In this document: piece by piece, positions 50,476 through 59,610 of the stretch
Layout: each line of letters starts with the position of its first letter
Numbering within the stretch: the stretch's first letter is position 1
Origin: Betaproteobacteria bacterium
Lineage (GTDB): Bacteria; Pseudomonadota; Gammaproteobacteria; Burkholderiales; SHXO01
Assembly (NCBI GenBank): GCA_025356655.1
Contig: JANXRW010000001.1
Coordinates: forward strand, 1 to 64,000
DNA length: 64,000 nucleotides
Direction: 5' to 3'
Notes under the pieces: generated by a model
Told to the model about the DNA's origin: nothing
The model's database searches: none
What the model saw: the letters and a program-made list of their open reading frames with translations, nothing else
Translations under genes and position numbers: made by a program

Positions 50476-51125
50476 CGTGTTTGCTCTCCTAGGCCTGGCG
50501 CAACCGCCCGGTAGCGCCGGATCAATTTGATGAAGCAGGCGGCGGCGCTGTACGTGTCCTCCACACTGAACAATGCGCTGACCACGGCAAGCGCGTCGGC
50601 ACCCGCCTCCAGCAGCGGCGCAGCGTTCTCCGGGGTTATGCCGCCAATGACTACCACCGGCATTCCCAAACTGCGCGCCTGGCTGATTAGGTGCACAGGC
50701 GGGCGCACCGCCTGCGGCTTGACTTGGGAGGGGAAGAAACTGCCGAAAGCCACGTAGTCGGCCCCCTCGGCGCAGGCGCGCCGGGCGGCGTCCAGGCTGT
50801 CGTAGCAGGATGCCCCCACCAGCCCCCTGGGCCCCAGGAGCTCGCGCGCGCGGCTGATGGACCCATCGTCACGCCCCAGGTGGACACCGTCGGCACCGCT
50901 GGCCTTAGCCAGCGCGACGTCATCGTTGATCAACAGCATGGCACCATGCTCGCGCGTGAGCCCCCGTAGTCCCGCCGCTTGCTGCCGTCGCAAGACGAGG
51001 TCCACGTGCTTGCTGCGATATTGTACGATGCGCACGCCGCCTCGCAGGGCGCTTTCCACGCGCTCGAGCAACCATGGGGTCGCCACTGTGTCGGGCGTCA
51101 CCGCGTAGAGCCCTTGGACCGCCAT
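50472..51125 (-). CDS. thiE: Thiamine-phosphate synthase
   Basis: 217 residues, TIM barrel. Joins HMP-PP and thiazole phosphate. Visible are the [11 protein letters not shown] strand, [20 protein letters not shown] with [18 protein letters not shown] and the phosphate-binding [20 protein letters not shown]. In most ThiE proteins the pattern is Q-x-R-x-K; here Q-Y-R-S-K is kept. ATG 51125 follows thiD by 5 bases; the frame is open to 51347 but only inside thiD. Confidence 0.95.
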   Translation of the reverse strand: MAVQGLYAVTPDTVATPWLLERVESALRGGVRIVQYRSKHVDLVLRRQQAAGLRGLTREHGAMLLINDDVALAKASGADGVHLGRDDGSISRARELLGPRGLVGASCYDSLDAARRACAEGADYVAFGSFFPSQVKPQAVRPPVHLISQARSLGMPVVVIGGITPENAAPLLEAGADALAVVSALFSVEDTYSAAACFIKLIRRYRAVAPGLGEQTR

Positions 51126-51130
51126 CGGAC

Positions 51131-51955
51131 TCAGCTTTCGCTGCCGTCTTCCTCGCGCGCCCAGAACAGGCGGTCGGGGATGTGCTGTCCCATGCCGGGG
51201 CGATAGGCGCTGGCAAGGGTCTGCCAAGTGTATTCCTGTGCGTCGCGAACGGCTTCGGCCATATCCAGACCGTTCGCGATGGTTGCGCTGATGGCAGACG
51301 CCAGGGTACAGCCCGAACCATGGTAACTGCCCGCGAGGCGCTGCCAACTGTCGCTTCTCACCACACCGCCGTCACCGTAGAGCGTGTTGATCACCGTGGG
51401 ACTGTTCTCGTGGGTGCCGGTGATGAGGACGAATTCGCAGCCCAGACCCAGCAGGCGGCTAGCGCACTCGTCCAGATCGGGATCGTCATTGTCGTCGCTT
51501 TCGTCCACGGTGAGCCGGCGTGCCTCGAGGCTGTTGGGGGTCAGCACCGTGGTCTGCGGAATGAGCAACTCGCGCAGGGCCGACACCATTTCGTCCGTTG
51601 CCAGTTCATCACCGCGGCCCGAACTCAGGATGGGATCGAGCACCAGAGGCACCTCGGGATAGTCAGAGACGACCTCCGCGATCGCGGCGATGATCTCCAC
51701 GCTGCCCAACAACCCGATCTTGAACACTGCCACGGGCATGTCCTCGAGGACGCAGCGCGCCTGGTCGGCAACCCATTCCGCGTCCAGCGGATAGACCGCC
51801 TCCACGCCGACCGTATCCTGGACCGTTATGGCGGTTACCACCGACAACGCATGGCAGCCCATGCTCGATAAGGTGAGAATATCAGCCTGCAAACCCGCGC
51901 CGGCGCTGGGATCGCTGGCGGAGAAGCACAGCACGATCGGTGGCGCACTGGACAT
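51131..51955 (-). CDS. thiD: Hydroxymethylpyrimidine/phosphomethylpyrimidine kinase
   Basis: 274 residues. Phosphorylates HMP twice for thiamine synthesis. Ribokinase-like fold with FSASDPSAGAGLQADILTLS at the start, GCHALSVVTAITVQDT, and the anion-hole/catalytic GSYHGSGCTLASAISA near 225 (Cys in the G-S-G-C turn). An acidic insert (DESDDNDDPDLDE, about 165-177) is unusual but lies on a surface loop. Divergent from rubredoxin with a 77-base gap holding an inverted repeat. Confidence 0.95.
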   Translation of the reverse strand: MSSAPPIVLCFSASDPSAGAGLQADILTLSSMGCHALSVVTAITVQDTVGVEAVYPLDAEWVADQARCVLEDMPVAVFKIGLLGSVEIIAAIAEVVSDYPEVPLVLDPILSSGRGDELATDEMVSALRELLIPQTTVLTPNSLEARRLTVDESDDNDDPDLDECASRLLGLGCEFVLITGTHENSPTVINTLYGDGGVVRSDSWQRLAGSYHGSGCTLASAISATIANGLDMAEAVRDAQEYTWQTLASAYRPGMGQHIPDRLFWAREEDGSES

Positions 51956-51978
51956 GATTGGGAACCGAGGGGAGCGAA

Positions 51979-52005
51979 TTTGGTAAACTGCGAGTTTACT
52001 CCAAA
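51979..52005. promoter_or_regulatory. Interrupted inverted repeat between thiD and rubredoxin
   Basis: tttggtaaact-gcg-agttta-ct-ccaaa: 11 of 11 positions pair with a 3-base centre and a 2-base bulge. It lies 24 bases from the thiD start and 28 from the rubredoxin start. It may be an operator, or overlap divergent -10 boxes (TAAACT type). No known binding protein is assigned. Confidence 0.4.
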
Positions 52006-52032
52006 TCCACCCCATCTTCGGACCAAACGACC

Positions 52033-52221
52033 ATGACCGTCGGCTCCACCGTCGAATTCAAGAGCTACATGTGCCTCATCTGCGGGTACATCTACGATGA
52101 GGCTGCAGGTAGCCCCGCCGAGGGTATTCCGGCAGGCACCCTCTGGGACGATGTGCCCATCAATTGGATCTGCCCCGAGTGCGGCGCTCGCAAAGACGAT
52201 TTCGAAATGGTAGCCATCTGA
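52033..52221 (+). CDS. Rubredoxin
   Basis: 62 residues. A small one-iron electron carrier with both Cys pairs: C-L-I-C-G and C-P-E-C-G. The canonical [20 protein letters not shown] core is also present. ATG 52033 is chosen because the fold begins there; the frame opens upstream at 51958. Located between thiD and gloA, as in many betaproteobacteria. The redox partner is unknown. Confidence 0.95.
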   Translation: MTVGSTVEFKSYMCLICGYIYDEAAGSPAEGIPAGTLWDDVPINWICPECGARKDDFEMVAI

Positions 52222-52247
52222 GGCGCAGGGCGCCTAAGGACAAAAAA

Positions 52248-52640
<393 letters not shown>

Positions 52641-52667
52641 AGCGACGGCCGTACTCTAAGCCGTCGG

Positions 52668-53492
52668 CTACTCCTGGGCGTCGGCTAAGTCCGTGGCCGG
52701 TGGGGGAGCGACCCCTCGGCGCTGGCTCAGGTAATCCGCCAGGGTAATGTACTGGGCGGGCGTCAGTGTCTCGGCCCGGGCGCTCGGGGCGATGCCCTGG
52801 GCACGCAACTCCGCCTCGGTAAGCAAGGAAGCCAGTGCATTGCGTACGGTCTTGCGGCGCTGGCCGAAGGCGCGGCGCACGACCTCGTCAAACCATGCGA
52901 GGTCGCGCGGCCTAGGTTCGCCGGGGCCTCGTGGACAAAGTCGAACGACCGCAGACTCCACCTTGGGTGCCGGCCGGAAGGCCATGGCAGGCACGCTAAA
53001 GAGCGGTTCGACGAGAAACGGAACCTGAATGGCGACACTCAGCCGTCCGTAGACGCGGGACCCCGGTTCCGCGGCCATGCGATCCACCACCTCCTTTTGC
53101 AGCATGAAGTGGCAGTCGCGCAGGTTCGATCGGTGCGCTGCAAGGTGGAAGAGCAGGGGCGTTGAGATGTTGTACGGGAGATTGCCCACGACGCGGAGCG
53201 CTTTGCCCAACGCCCCGAAGTCGAAGTCGAGCGCATCGGCCGCATGCACGCGAAGGCGCTCCGGCGGATGGCGTTCGCGCAGCCGTTGAACCAGGTCACG
53301 GTCGAGTTCAATCACATCCAGGAACCCGTGGCGCCGGAGCAGGGGCTCGGTCAGCGCCCCCAGGCCGGGGCCGATTTCGACCAGGTGGTCCCCGGGGCGC
53401 GGGTCGATCTCATCGAGGATACGGTCAATGACGCCGTGGTCGACCAAAAAATTCTGGCCGAAGCGCTTGCGCGCGACGTGGGCCTCGCTCAC
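52668..53492 (-). CDS. rsmA: 16S rRNA dimethyladenosine transferase
   Basis: 274 residues, GTG start. Dimethylates A1518/A1519 of 16S rRNA. Signatures are KRFGQNFLVD, VEIGPGLGALTEPLL (SAM site) and the catalytic VGNLPYNISTP. The C-terminal domain has FRPAPKVESAVVRL. Lies 13 bases after surA; pdxA, usually between them, is absent. Confidence 0.96.
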   Translation of the reverse strand: MSEAHVARKRFGQNFLVDHGVIDRILDEIDPRPGDHLVEIGPGLGALTEPLLRRHGFLDVIELDRDLVQRLRERHPPERLRVHAADALDFDFGALGKALRVVGNLPYNISTPLLFHLAAHRSNLRDCHFMLQKEVVDRMAAEPGSRVYGRLSVAIQVPFLVEPLFSVPAMAFRPAPKVESAVVRLCPRGPGEPRPRDLAWFDEVVRRAFGQRRKTVRNALASLLTEAELRAQGIAPSARAETLTPAQYITLADYLSQRRGVAPPPATDLADAQE

Positions 53493-53505
53493 TTGGCGCC
53501 GCGGC

Positions 53506-54804
53506 TTACTTGTCGTCGAGGTGATGTTCGACGTAGGCCTTATCGCGCTGCTGGCGGATCCACTCCTGCCACTGGTCCTCAGACTTGCGGGAGCGCAGCG
53601 CTTGGCGAGCCTGGTTCTTCGCGCGGTCCGCCGACATGTCCTGCTCCCTGCGCTCCAAAACCTGGATCAGGTGCCAGCCGAAGGGGGACTTGGTGGGCGG
53701 GCTGATCTCGCCGGGCTTGAGGGCGTCCATGGCGCGCTCGAATTCAGGGACGGTATCCCCGGGTGAGACCCAGCTGAGGTCCCCGCCCTTCGCCGCGCTG
53801 GCATCGTCGGAATAGCGCCGCGCCATCTCCCCGAAGTCGGCCCCGTTCTCGATGCGCGCCTTGAGATCGAGGAGCCTGGCCGTGGCGTCCTTCTCGGATA
53901 CGATCTCGTTTAACCGTATAAGGATGTGGCGCGCCCGTGCTTGGTTCACAATCACCGGCGAGGAAGAGCCGCGTTTGTCCGTCAAACGGAGAATGTGGAA
54001 CCCATTGCCCGTGCGCAGGATGGAGCTCGTTGCGCCGACCTTCATGTTCTGTAGTGCTTCGATGTAGACCGAGGGAAGGCGGCCAGAGGGCTTCCAGCCC
54101 ATGCCCCCCCCGTCCATGGCGTCCGGTGCGTCGGAGAAACTTGCCACCACCTGGGCAAAGGATGCCCCAGAATTGATCTGACTGAGCGCGGCTTCTGCGC
54201 GCTTGCGTCGAAGCTGCAATTCCTCGGGCGTGGCTTGCTCGCGCACCGACACGACCAGCCGCTGCACCTGGTAGTCTTCCACCCGCTCGCCTTGGGCGGC
54301 CTGGGTGCGCAGATAGCTCTGGACCTCTGCATCGGTGACCATCAGTTTGTTGTCGACCTCACGATCGCGCAGCCGGGCCAGAATCAATTGGACGCGGATA
54401 TCTTCACGGAAGCGCTCGATGCTGATGCCATCGGCCGCCACGGCGGCGCGCAACGCAGCCGGCGTGAGCTTGTTCTCCGTGGCGATGCGCTCCATGGACT
54501 TATCCACGTCCGCTTCCGAGATCCGCAGCCCCGTCTGCTTGGCATACTGCAGAAGTACCGTTCGGGTGACCAGGCGTTCGAGCAATTGCTTCTCAAGTAC
54601 TTCCCGGGTGGGCAGCGGGGTGTTCTGCCGACGCAGTTGCGCGATGGAGACCTGGACCTCCTGGTCGAGGCCCAGCCGCGTGATCACCTCGTCGTTGACG
54701 ATGGCCACCACACGGTCCAGCGGTAGCGGCTCCGCGCCGGCGCTGTGGACCCCGGCACAAAGGGCCAGGATGCCGCTAAGCGCGAAGAAACGATTGAAGC
54801 TCAT
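53506..54804 (-). CDS. surA: Periplasmic chaperone / peptidyl-prolyl isomerase SurA
   Basis: 432 residues, signal peptide 1-24. Escorts outer-membrane proteins to the BAM complex. An N-terminal chaperone domain (LDRVVAIVNDEVITRLGLDQ) is followed by two parvulin domains (about 180-280, with GGGMGWKPSGRLP; about 290-385, with GGDLSWVSPGDTVPEF) and a C-terminal helix. Directly downstream of lptD (36-base gap), which encodes one of its best-known clients. Confidence 0.96.
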   Translation of the reverse strand: MSFNRFFALSGILALCAGVHSAGAEPLPLDRVVAIVNDEVITRLGLDQEVQVSIAQLRRQNTPLPTREVLEKQLLERLVTRTVLLQYAKQTGLRISEADVDKSMERIATENKLTPAALRAAVAADGISIERFREDIRVQLILARLRDREVDNKLMVTDAEVQSYLRTQAAQGERVEDYQVQRLVVSVREQATPEELQLRRKRAEAALSQINSGASFAQVVASFSDAPDAMDGGGMGWKPSGRLPSVYIEALQNMKVGATSSILRTGNGFHILRLTDKRGSSSPVIVNQARARHILIRLNEIVSEKDATARLLDLKARIENGADFGEMARRYSDDASAAKGGDLSWVSPGDTVPEFERAMDALKPGEISPPTKSPFGWHLIQVLERREQDMSADRAKNQARQALRSRKSEDQWQEWIRQQRDKAYVEHHLDDK

Positions 54805-54840
54805 GGGAGTTTCCTTGTCAGTCGGCGCCGTGGCGCTCCT

Positions 54841-57126
54841 TCAATGACCGTCCGCACCCGGGAAATAGTCCTCGGGGCGCCCCGGCCGGGTGGAACCGCG
54901 GGTGTATCCGGAAATGCTCTGCCGCAGAAGTTCGAGCGGACTGCTGCCGATACGGGAGAGGCCGTTCAGCTCCAACTGGAGAAAGATGGTGTTCGACGTC
55001 TCCTGCGTTGCGGTGGCAAACCGATGCAGAAGGAAGTGCACCGTCCAGCAACCGGCCTTGTAATCCAGCCCAGCCAGCTCCTCGACCACGGCACGATCGC
55101 GCAGGGAGTAGTTCCACCGGGCCACGGCGCTCCAGCGTTTCGACAGCGGCCACTGGGCAGACAGGTCCACCTGCTCGAGCGACTCCCGAGTGTAGCGGTA
55201 CCCGAAGTTGACCACTTTGCCGGGCTCGACCTGTCGGCGGACATTGACATTGAGCTTCTGTGTGAGCGCGTCGTTGACGTCATATTGCAGCCCGCTGTCC
55301 ACCGACCAGCCCTGCCCCACCTGGGCTGTTAGTGCGGCCAGCACGTCGGAGCGGTTCAGGTTTGTCGGCGCGCCGCTCAGGGTGACCTGCTGCGTGCGCA
55401 GGTAATAGCGCTGGCCCAGCGTCCCGCGCAGCACCTCCACGCCCGTAGCGGGGTCGATCAGGCGACTGGTCACTGCTGCGGTGATCTGGTCCGCATCGTT
55501 GATCCGGTCGCCACCGCTGAACTGGTTTTCCGTAAAGACTTGCGCTAAGTTGAAATCGGCCTGGGCGGTATCGAATACCGGCAGCTGGCTCTGTTGCCGA
55601 TAGGGGATGTACACGTAGTATAACCTGGGCTCCAGGGTCTGCAGGAAGGCATGGCCGTAGAGAGAGGTGTCGCGCTCGAGGGTCAGGCCACCGTCAAGGC
55701 TGAGAATGGGCAGTGCCCGCGTGGCCTCTCGGAGGGCCGGATCATCCAGGCTGTAGCGGGTGAAGTGGTAACCCAAGCGCGGCGTGAGGAAGGAGTAACT
55801 GTTGGTCAGAGGGTAGGAGATGGTCGGGTACAGGGTCTCGCGCTGGCCCGACACCAGCGTGGGGTGCCGGAAGAACACCAACTCGTTCTGGATCGAGAGG
55901 TCGAGGCCGTTGACGTTCTCACGTGAAGCATTCAGCGTGATCTGGGGCACGCGCGCGTAGGGGGGCACGGTAGGCGCCAACGGATCCTGCAGAGTTTGGA
56001 AACGCTGCGCGCGCACGGTCGCGTCCCACCAGCCACCGCTGTAGCTGAGCAGCCCCTCGCGGGGCAGTACCGTCTGGGAGGTAACGGAGATCTTGTCGGC
56101 GAGGTCCACGAAGTAGCTGTCGTCGGACACCTCTTGCAAGTTGAGCGCACCGCGCAGGCCGCCCCCGAAATCCTGTCTGTGTTGGAACGAAATCGCGTTC
56201 CTTGACTCGCCCTTCACCCGGTCGTTGGGCAAATAATCAGCCTGCAGGATACCGTCGTAGCTGGCTCCCAAGTAGCGAAATTCGCTGTTCAGTTGGACGC
56301 CACGCTTGGCCATCACCCGTGGCGCAAGCGTCAAATCGCGCTCGGGCGCGATATTCAGGTATAGCGGCTGGCTGTATTCAAAGCCACTCTTGCCGGAGGT
56401 CCCCACGCTCGGCGCAAGCAAGCCACTCTTGCGCTGCGTGCTCAGCGGAAAGTCGATCCACGGGGTATAAAACACGGGCACGTTCTTGAAATACATGGTC
56501 GCATTGCGCGCGACCCCGCGGTCCTGCACCCGGTCGAGATCCAGGCGGCCCACGCTGAGGTACCAGTCATCGTCGCCAACATCGCAGTTCGTGTAGGTGG
56601 CCTTCTGCGCACTGAGGCGATCGCGACCCGTCATGGTGACGCTCTGGGCGTCGCCGCGCGCGCGAATTTGCCGGAGGCGGTAGCCGGGTTGCAAGATCTC
56701 CCCGCTGTCCTCGTCGAGTCGGTAGGTGGCACTGGTGCCCGTGAGCACCTCGCCGAGGCGCTCGACGCGGACGTCGCCGTAGGCCTCCACCCGGTTCGTG
56801 TCTTGCTCGTAGCGCAGGTGGTCGGCGAACAGGGCCGTTCCGCGGCGACGCAGGTCCACCGAGCCCTCCGCTTCCAAATCCCGATCCGTGTGCCCCCAGA
56901 GGCGATCGGCGCGCAGGAATACGGGTAGGTCCGCCCGGCCGTCAGGGGCGGCGGCGGGAAGCAACCGGGTCTGGATTCTTAACCCTGACAGGCCGGAGGG
57001 AGTCGCCGCGGGGGCATCCGCCAGCGCAGCGGCATCCCCGGGCTCGGCTTCGTCCTGCGCACGGACGGTGCCGGCGGCGAGCGCCAGAGCAAAAAGCGCC
57101 GCAGCACAGCGGCGAATGGACGGCAT
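54841..57126 (-). CDS. lptD: LPS-assembly protein LptD
   Basis: 761 residues, signal peptide 1-23. Inserts LPS at the cell surface with LptE. The OstA-type N-domain covers about 70-180 (LFADHLRYEQDTNRVEAYGD) and the beta barrel about 270-740 (VFYTPWIDFPLSTQRKSGLL). Odd point: only two Cys remain after signal removal (YTNCDVGDDDW, about 197, and KAGCWTVHF, about 700), whereas E. coli LptD has four and forms two inter-domain disulfides. A single N-domain-to-barrel disulfide is therefore expected. Confidence 0.95.
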   Translation of the reverse strand: MPSIRRCAAALFALALAAGTVRAQDEAEPGDAAALADAPAATPSGLSGLRIQTRLLPAAAPDGRADLPVFLRADRLWGHTDRDLEAEGSVDLRRRGTALFADHLRYEQDTNRVEAYGDVRVERLGEVLTGTSATYRLDEDSGEILQPGYRLRQIRARGDAQSVTMTGRDRLSAQKATYTNCDVGDDDWYLSVGRLDLDRVQDRGVARNATMYFKNVPVFYTPWIDFPLSTQRKSGLLAPSVGTSGKSGFEYSQPLYLNIAPERDLTLAPRVMAKRGVQLNSEFRYLGASYDGILQADYLPNDRVKGESRNAISFQHRQDFGGGLRGALNLQEVSDDSYFVDLADKISVTSQTVLPREGLLSYSGGWWDATVRAQRFQTLQDPLAPTVPPYARVPQITLNASRENVNGLDLSIQNELVFFRHPTLVSGQRETLYPTISYPLTNSYSFLTPRLGYHFTRYSLDDPALREATRALPILSLDGGLTLERDTSLYGHAFLQTLEPRLYYVYIPYRQQSQLPVFDTAQADFNLAQVFTENQFSGGDRINDADQITAAVTSRLIDPATGVEVLRGTLGQRYYLRTQQVTLSGAPTNLNRSDVLAALTAQVGQGWSVDSGLQYDVNDALTQKLNVNVRRQVEPGKVVNFGYRYTRESLEQVDLSAQWPLSKRWSAVARWNYSLRDRAVVEELAGLDYKAGCWTVHFLLHRFATATQETSNTIFLQLELNGLSRIGSSPLELLRQSISGYTRGSTRPGRPEDYFPGADGH

Positions 57127-57191
57127 AATGACCCGATGATTGAGTTTGGCGATAAAATCTCACAAATCTACTGAGCAGGCAACGCAAGCCC

Positions 57192-58178
57192 TTGGATCGC
57201 ATCAGACAGCTCGAGGCCTGGGTCGCCGACCGCCTCGGCACGCAAGTGACCCTCACCCCAGCCTCGGCCGACGCAAGTTTCCGCAGCTATTGGCGCCTGC
57301 ACGCGGGGGAGGGTACCCTGATTGCGATGGACGCGCCGCCTGCCCATGAAGATTGCCGTCCCTTCATCGCCGTCGCCGAACTGTTCTCCGCCGCCGGGGT
57401 GCACGTGCCGGAGATTGTGGCGGCCGACCTGGATCAGGGCTTCCTGCTACTGAGCGATCTCGGCACTCAAACCTACCTGAGCGCCCTGAACGCAGGCAAT
57501 CGGCGGCAACTCTACAGCGCCGCGACCGATGCGCTGGTGCGCATACAGCTTGCCAGTCGGCCCGGAGTGCTGCCCGCCTACGACGAACAACTCCTATTGC
57601 GCGAGTTGGAATTGTTTCCGCAGTGGTACCTGCACCGCCATCGCGGCCTGTTGCTCGATGCGGCCGAGGACCTTGAGTTGCGCTCGCTATTCGCGCTGCT
57701 AGTCCGGGTGAGTCTGCGGCAGCCAGCGGTATACGTGCACCGCGACTACCATTGCCGCAACCTCATGGTGAGTAAACCAAACCCCGGGGTGCTGGACTTC
57801 CAGGACGCGGTATACGGCCCAATCACCTACGATCTGGTCTCCCTCCTGCGCGACGCCTACGTGAGCTTCGACGAGGAAGTCGTCCTCGACGGCTGCATCC
57901 GTTACTGGGAGAAGGCTCGCCGCGCCGGGCTGCCGGTAGATGCGGACTTTGCGGCCTTCTACCGGGACTTCGAATGGGTGGGCGTGCAGCGTCATCTGAA
58001 GGTGCTGGGCATCTTTGCCCGCCTGCACCACCGGGATGGCAAGAACGCCTACCTTCAGGATCTGCCGCGCGTCTACGGCTATGTACGCGCGGCGGCAGAG
58101 CGCTACGGCGAACTCGTCTCGCTGTTGCGGCTGCTTGAGCGCCTCGAGGATGGCGCGCCGGTTCGTACGGGCGGCTGA
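57192..58178 (+). CDS. amgK: N-acetylmuramate/N-acetylglucosamine kinase AmgK
   Basis: 328 residues, TTG start. An aminoglycoside-phosphotransferase-fold kinase that phosphorylates MurNAc at C1 in peptidoglycan recycling. Visible are ADASFRSYWRL (nucleotide region), the catalytic loop HRDYHCRNLMV (about 193) and the Mg2+ segment LDFQDAVYGP. Adjacent to murU, whose product uses its product, which supports AmgK over a generic kinase. Divergent from lptD, 65-base gap. Confidence 0.92.
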   Translation: MDRIRQLEAWVADRLGTQVTLTPASADASFRSYWRLHAGEGTLIAMDAPPAHEDCRPFIAVAELFSAAGVHVPEIVAADLDQGFLLLSDLGTQTYLSALNAGNRRQLYSAATDALVRIQLASRPGVLPAYDEQLLLRELELFPQWYLHRHRGLLLDAAEDLELRSLFALLVRVSLRQPAVYVHRDYHCRNLMVSKPNPGVLDFQDAVYGPITYDLVSLLRDAYVSFDEEVVLDGCIRYWEKARRAGLPVDADFAAFYRDFEWVGVQRHLKVLGIFARLHHRDGKNAYLQDLPRVYGYVRAAAERYGELVSLLRLLERLEDGAPVRTGG

Positions 58179-58186
58179 CCGCGATC

Positions 58187-58888
58187 ATGCGCGCCATGAT
58201 CCTTGCCGCGGGGCGCGGCGAGCGGCTCCGGCCACTGACCGATCACACCCCCAAGGCACTCGTTCCCGTGGCCGGGCGCGCCCTTATCGGCTGGCACCTC
58301 GATCGCCTGCGCAGCGCCGGGATCACCGACGTGGTGATTAACCTGTGCTGGTTGGGCGAGCACATCGAGGCGGCGCTGGGCGACGGGAGCGGCCAGGGTG
58401 TGCGCATCGTCTACTCGCGCGAACCCACGGCACTGGAGACCGCTGGCGGAATTGTCCAGGCACTGCCGCTGCTCGGGCAGGATCCCTTCTTAGTCATCAA
58501 CGGAGACGTGTTTTGCGACGCGGATCTTTCGGCGCTGACGGCGAAGGCGGGGGCGCTCCCGGGGGAGACGTTGGCCTATCTTCTTTTAGCGGACAATCCT
58601 CCGCAACATCCCCTGGGGGACTTTGCCTTGGCGGCGGGGTTGGTCGGTGATCTTCCCGCTCAGCGCCTTACCTTCACCGGCCTTGGCCTATATCGGCCCG
58701 CGCTCTTCGCTGGCATCGTGCCCGGCAGCCGCGCGGCCCTGGGCCCGCTCCTGCGTCAGGCCGCGGCCCGGGGTCAGGTGCGTGGCGAACACTTCCAGGG
58801 CTGCTGGGTCGACGTGGGCACAGCCGAACGCCTCGCGGCCCTGAATCGACAACTGACGCCGACCACCCGACCGGGAGCCTGCCCATGA
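58187..58888 (+). CDS. murU: N-acetylmuramate alpha-1-phosphate uridylyltransferase MurU
   Basis: 233 residues. Makes UDP-MurNAc from MurNAc-1-P, a recycling route that bypasses MurA and gives fosfomycin tolerance in species that have it. The nucleotidyltransferase signature is ILAAGRGERLRPLTDHTPKA (about 5-24), with NGDVFCD for Mg2+ and ETAGGIVQAL. 8 bases after amgK; overlaps the next gene by four bases. Confidence 0.93.
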   Translation: MRAMILAAGRGERLRPLTDHTPKALVPVAGRALIGWHLDRLRSAGITDVVINLCWLGEHIEAALGDGSGQGVRIVYSREPTALETAGGIVQALPLLGQDPFLVINGDVFCDADLSALTAKAGALPGETLAYLLLADNPPQHPLGDFALAAGLVGDLPAQRLTFTGLGLYRPALFAGIVPGSRAALGPLLRQAAARGQVRGEHFQGCWVDVGTAERLAALNRQLTPTTRPGACP

Positions 58889-59499
58889 TCCACACGCCGG
58901 CAGCCTTCGAGGAAACCAGCGAGCAACGGCTGTTCGCCTTCGTCGAAGCGCACGCCTTCGCCACGCTGGTGACGCCCGATGGGGCAGACCCGTGCGTCAC
59001 CCACCTGCCGCTTCTACTCTCCCGTGGTGAGGCTGGTGCCACCCTGCGCGGGCACATGGCCCGGGGGAACCCGCACTGGCGCAAACTGCCCGCCACAGAG
59101 GCATTGGCGATCTTCCACGGGCCCCATGCCTACATCTCGCCCAGTTGGTACGGCGAGCACCCGAGTGTCCCCACCTGGAACTATGCGGTGGTGCACGCCC
59201 GTGGGCCGGTGCGCCTAGTGGAGGACGCGCCTTGGCTCGATGCGATGCTGGGCGAGTTGGTCCAATCCTACGAGAGCCCTCGGGCGCAGCCCTGGAGCAT
59301 GGACCTTCCGTCGGACTACCATACGCGGATGCGTGCGGGCATCGTCGGCTTCGAGATGACCATTACCGACCTGAAGGGAAAGTTCAAACTGAGCCAGAAC
59401 CGTTCCCTGTCGGATCAGCACCGCGTGGTTGACGCGCTCGCGCTGGGGTCGGCAGAGGATGTCGCCCTGTCGCGGCTGATGCGCTCGCGGCTGGACTGA
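58885..59499 (+). CDS. PaiB-family FMN-binding protein
   Basis: 204 residues. The flavin-reductase-like split barrel of the PaiB family. Signatures are the FATLVTP start, THLPLLL, GHMARGNPHW, IFHGPHAYISPSWY and the tail GFEMTITDLKGKFKLSQNR. Members are annotated as FMN-binding negative regulators, but the biochemical role is poorly fixed and no DNA-binding domain is visible. Coupled to murU by ATGA, probably by operon economy rather than function. Confidence 0.87.
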   Translation: MIHTPAAFEETSEQRLFAFVEAHAFATLVTPDGADPCVTHLPLLLSRGEAGATLRGHMARGNPHWRKLPATEALAIFHGPHAYISPSWYGEHPSVPTWNYAVVHARGPVRLVEDAPWLDAMLGELVQSYESPRAQPWSMDLPSDYHTRMRAGIVGFEMTITDLKGKFKLSQNRSLSDQHRVVDALALGSAEDVALSRLMRSRLD

Positions 59500-59610
59500 T
59501 CCAACAGACGGATTTCACACCCTTGCCCGGCGCCAGGGGCTCGGTCACACTCCCCGCCTGCCCGCGCACTCAATTGAACGCTACCGATACGGCAGCGATG
59601 AGGTTCCCCG

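Noticed and set aside
52641-52667. Hairpin between convergent gloA and rsmA as a bidirectional terminator
   Set aside because: Only a 7-bp cgacggc/gccgtcg stem with no T-run on either strand; too weak to annotate.
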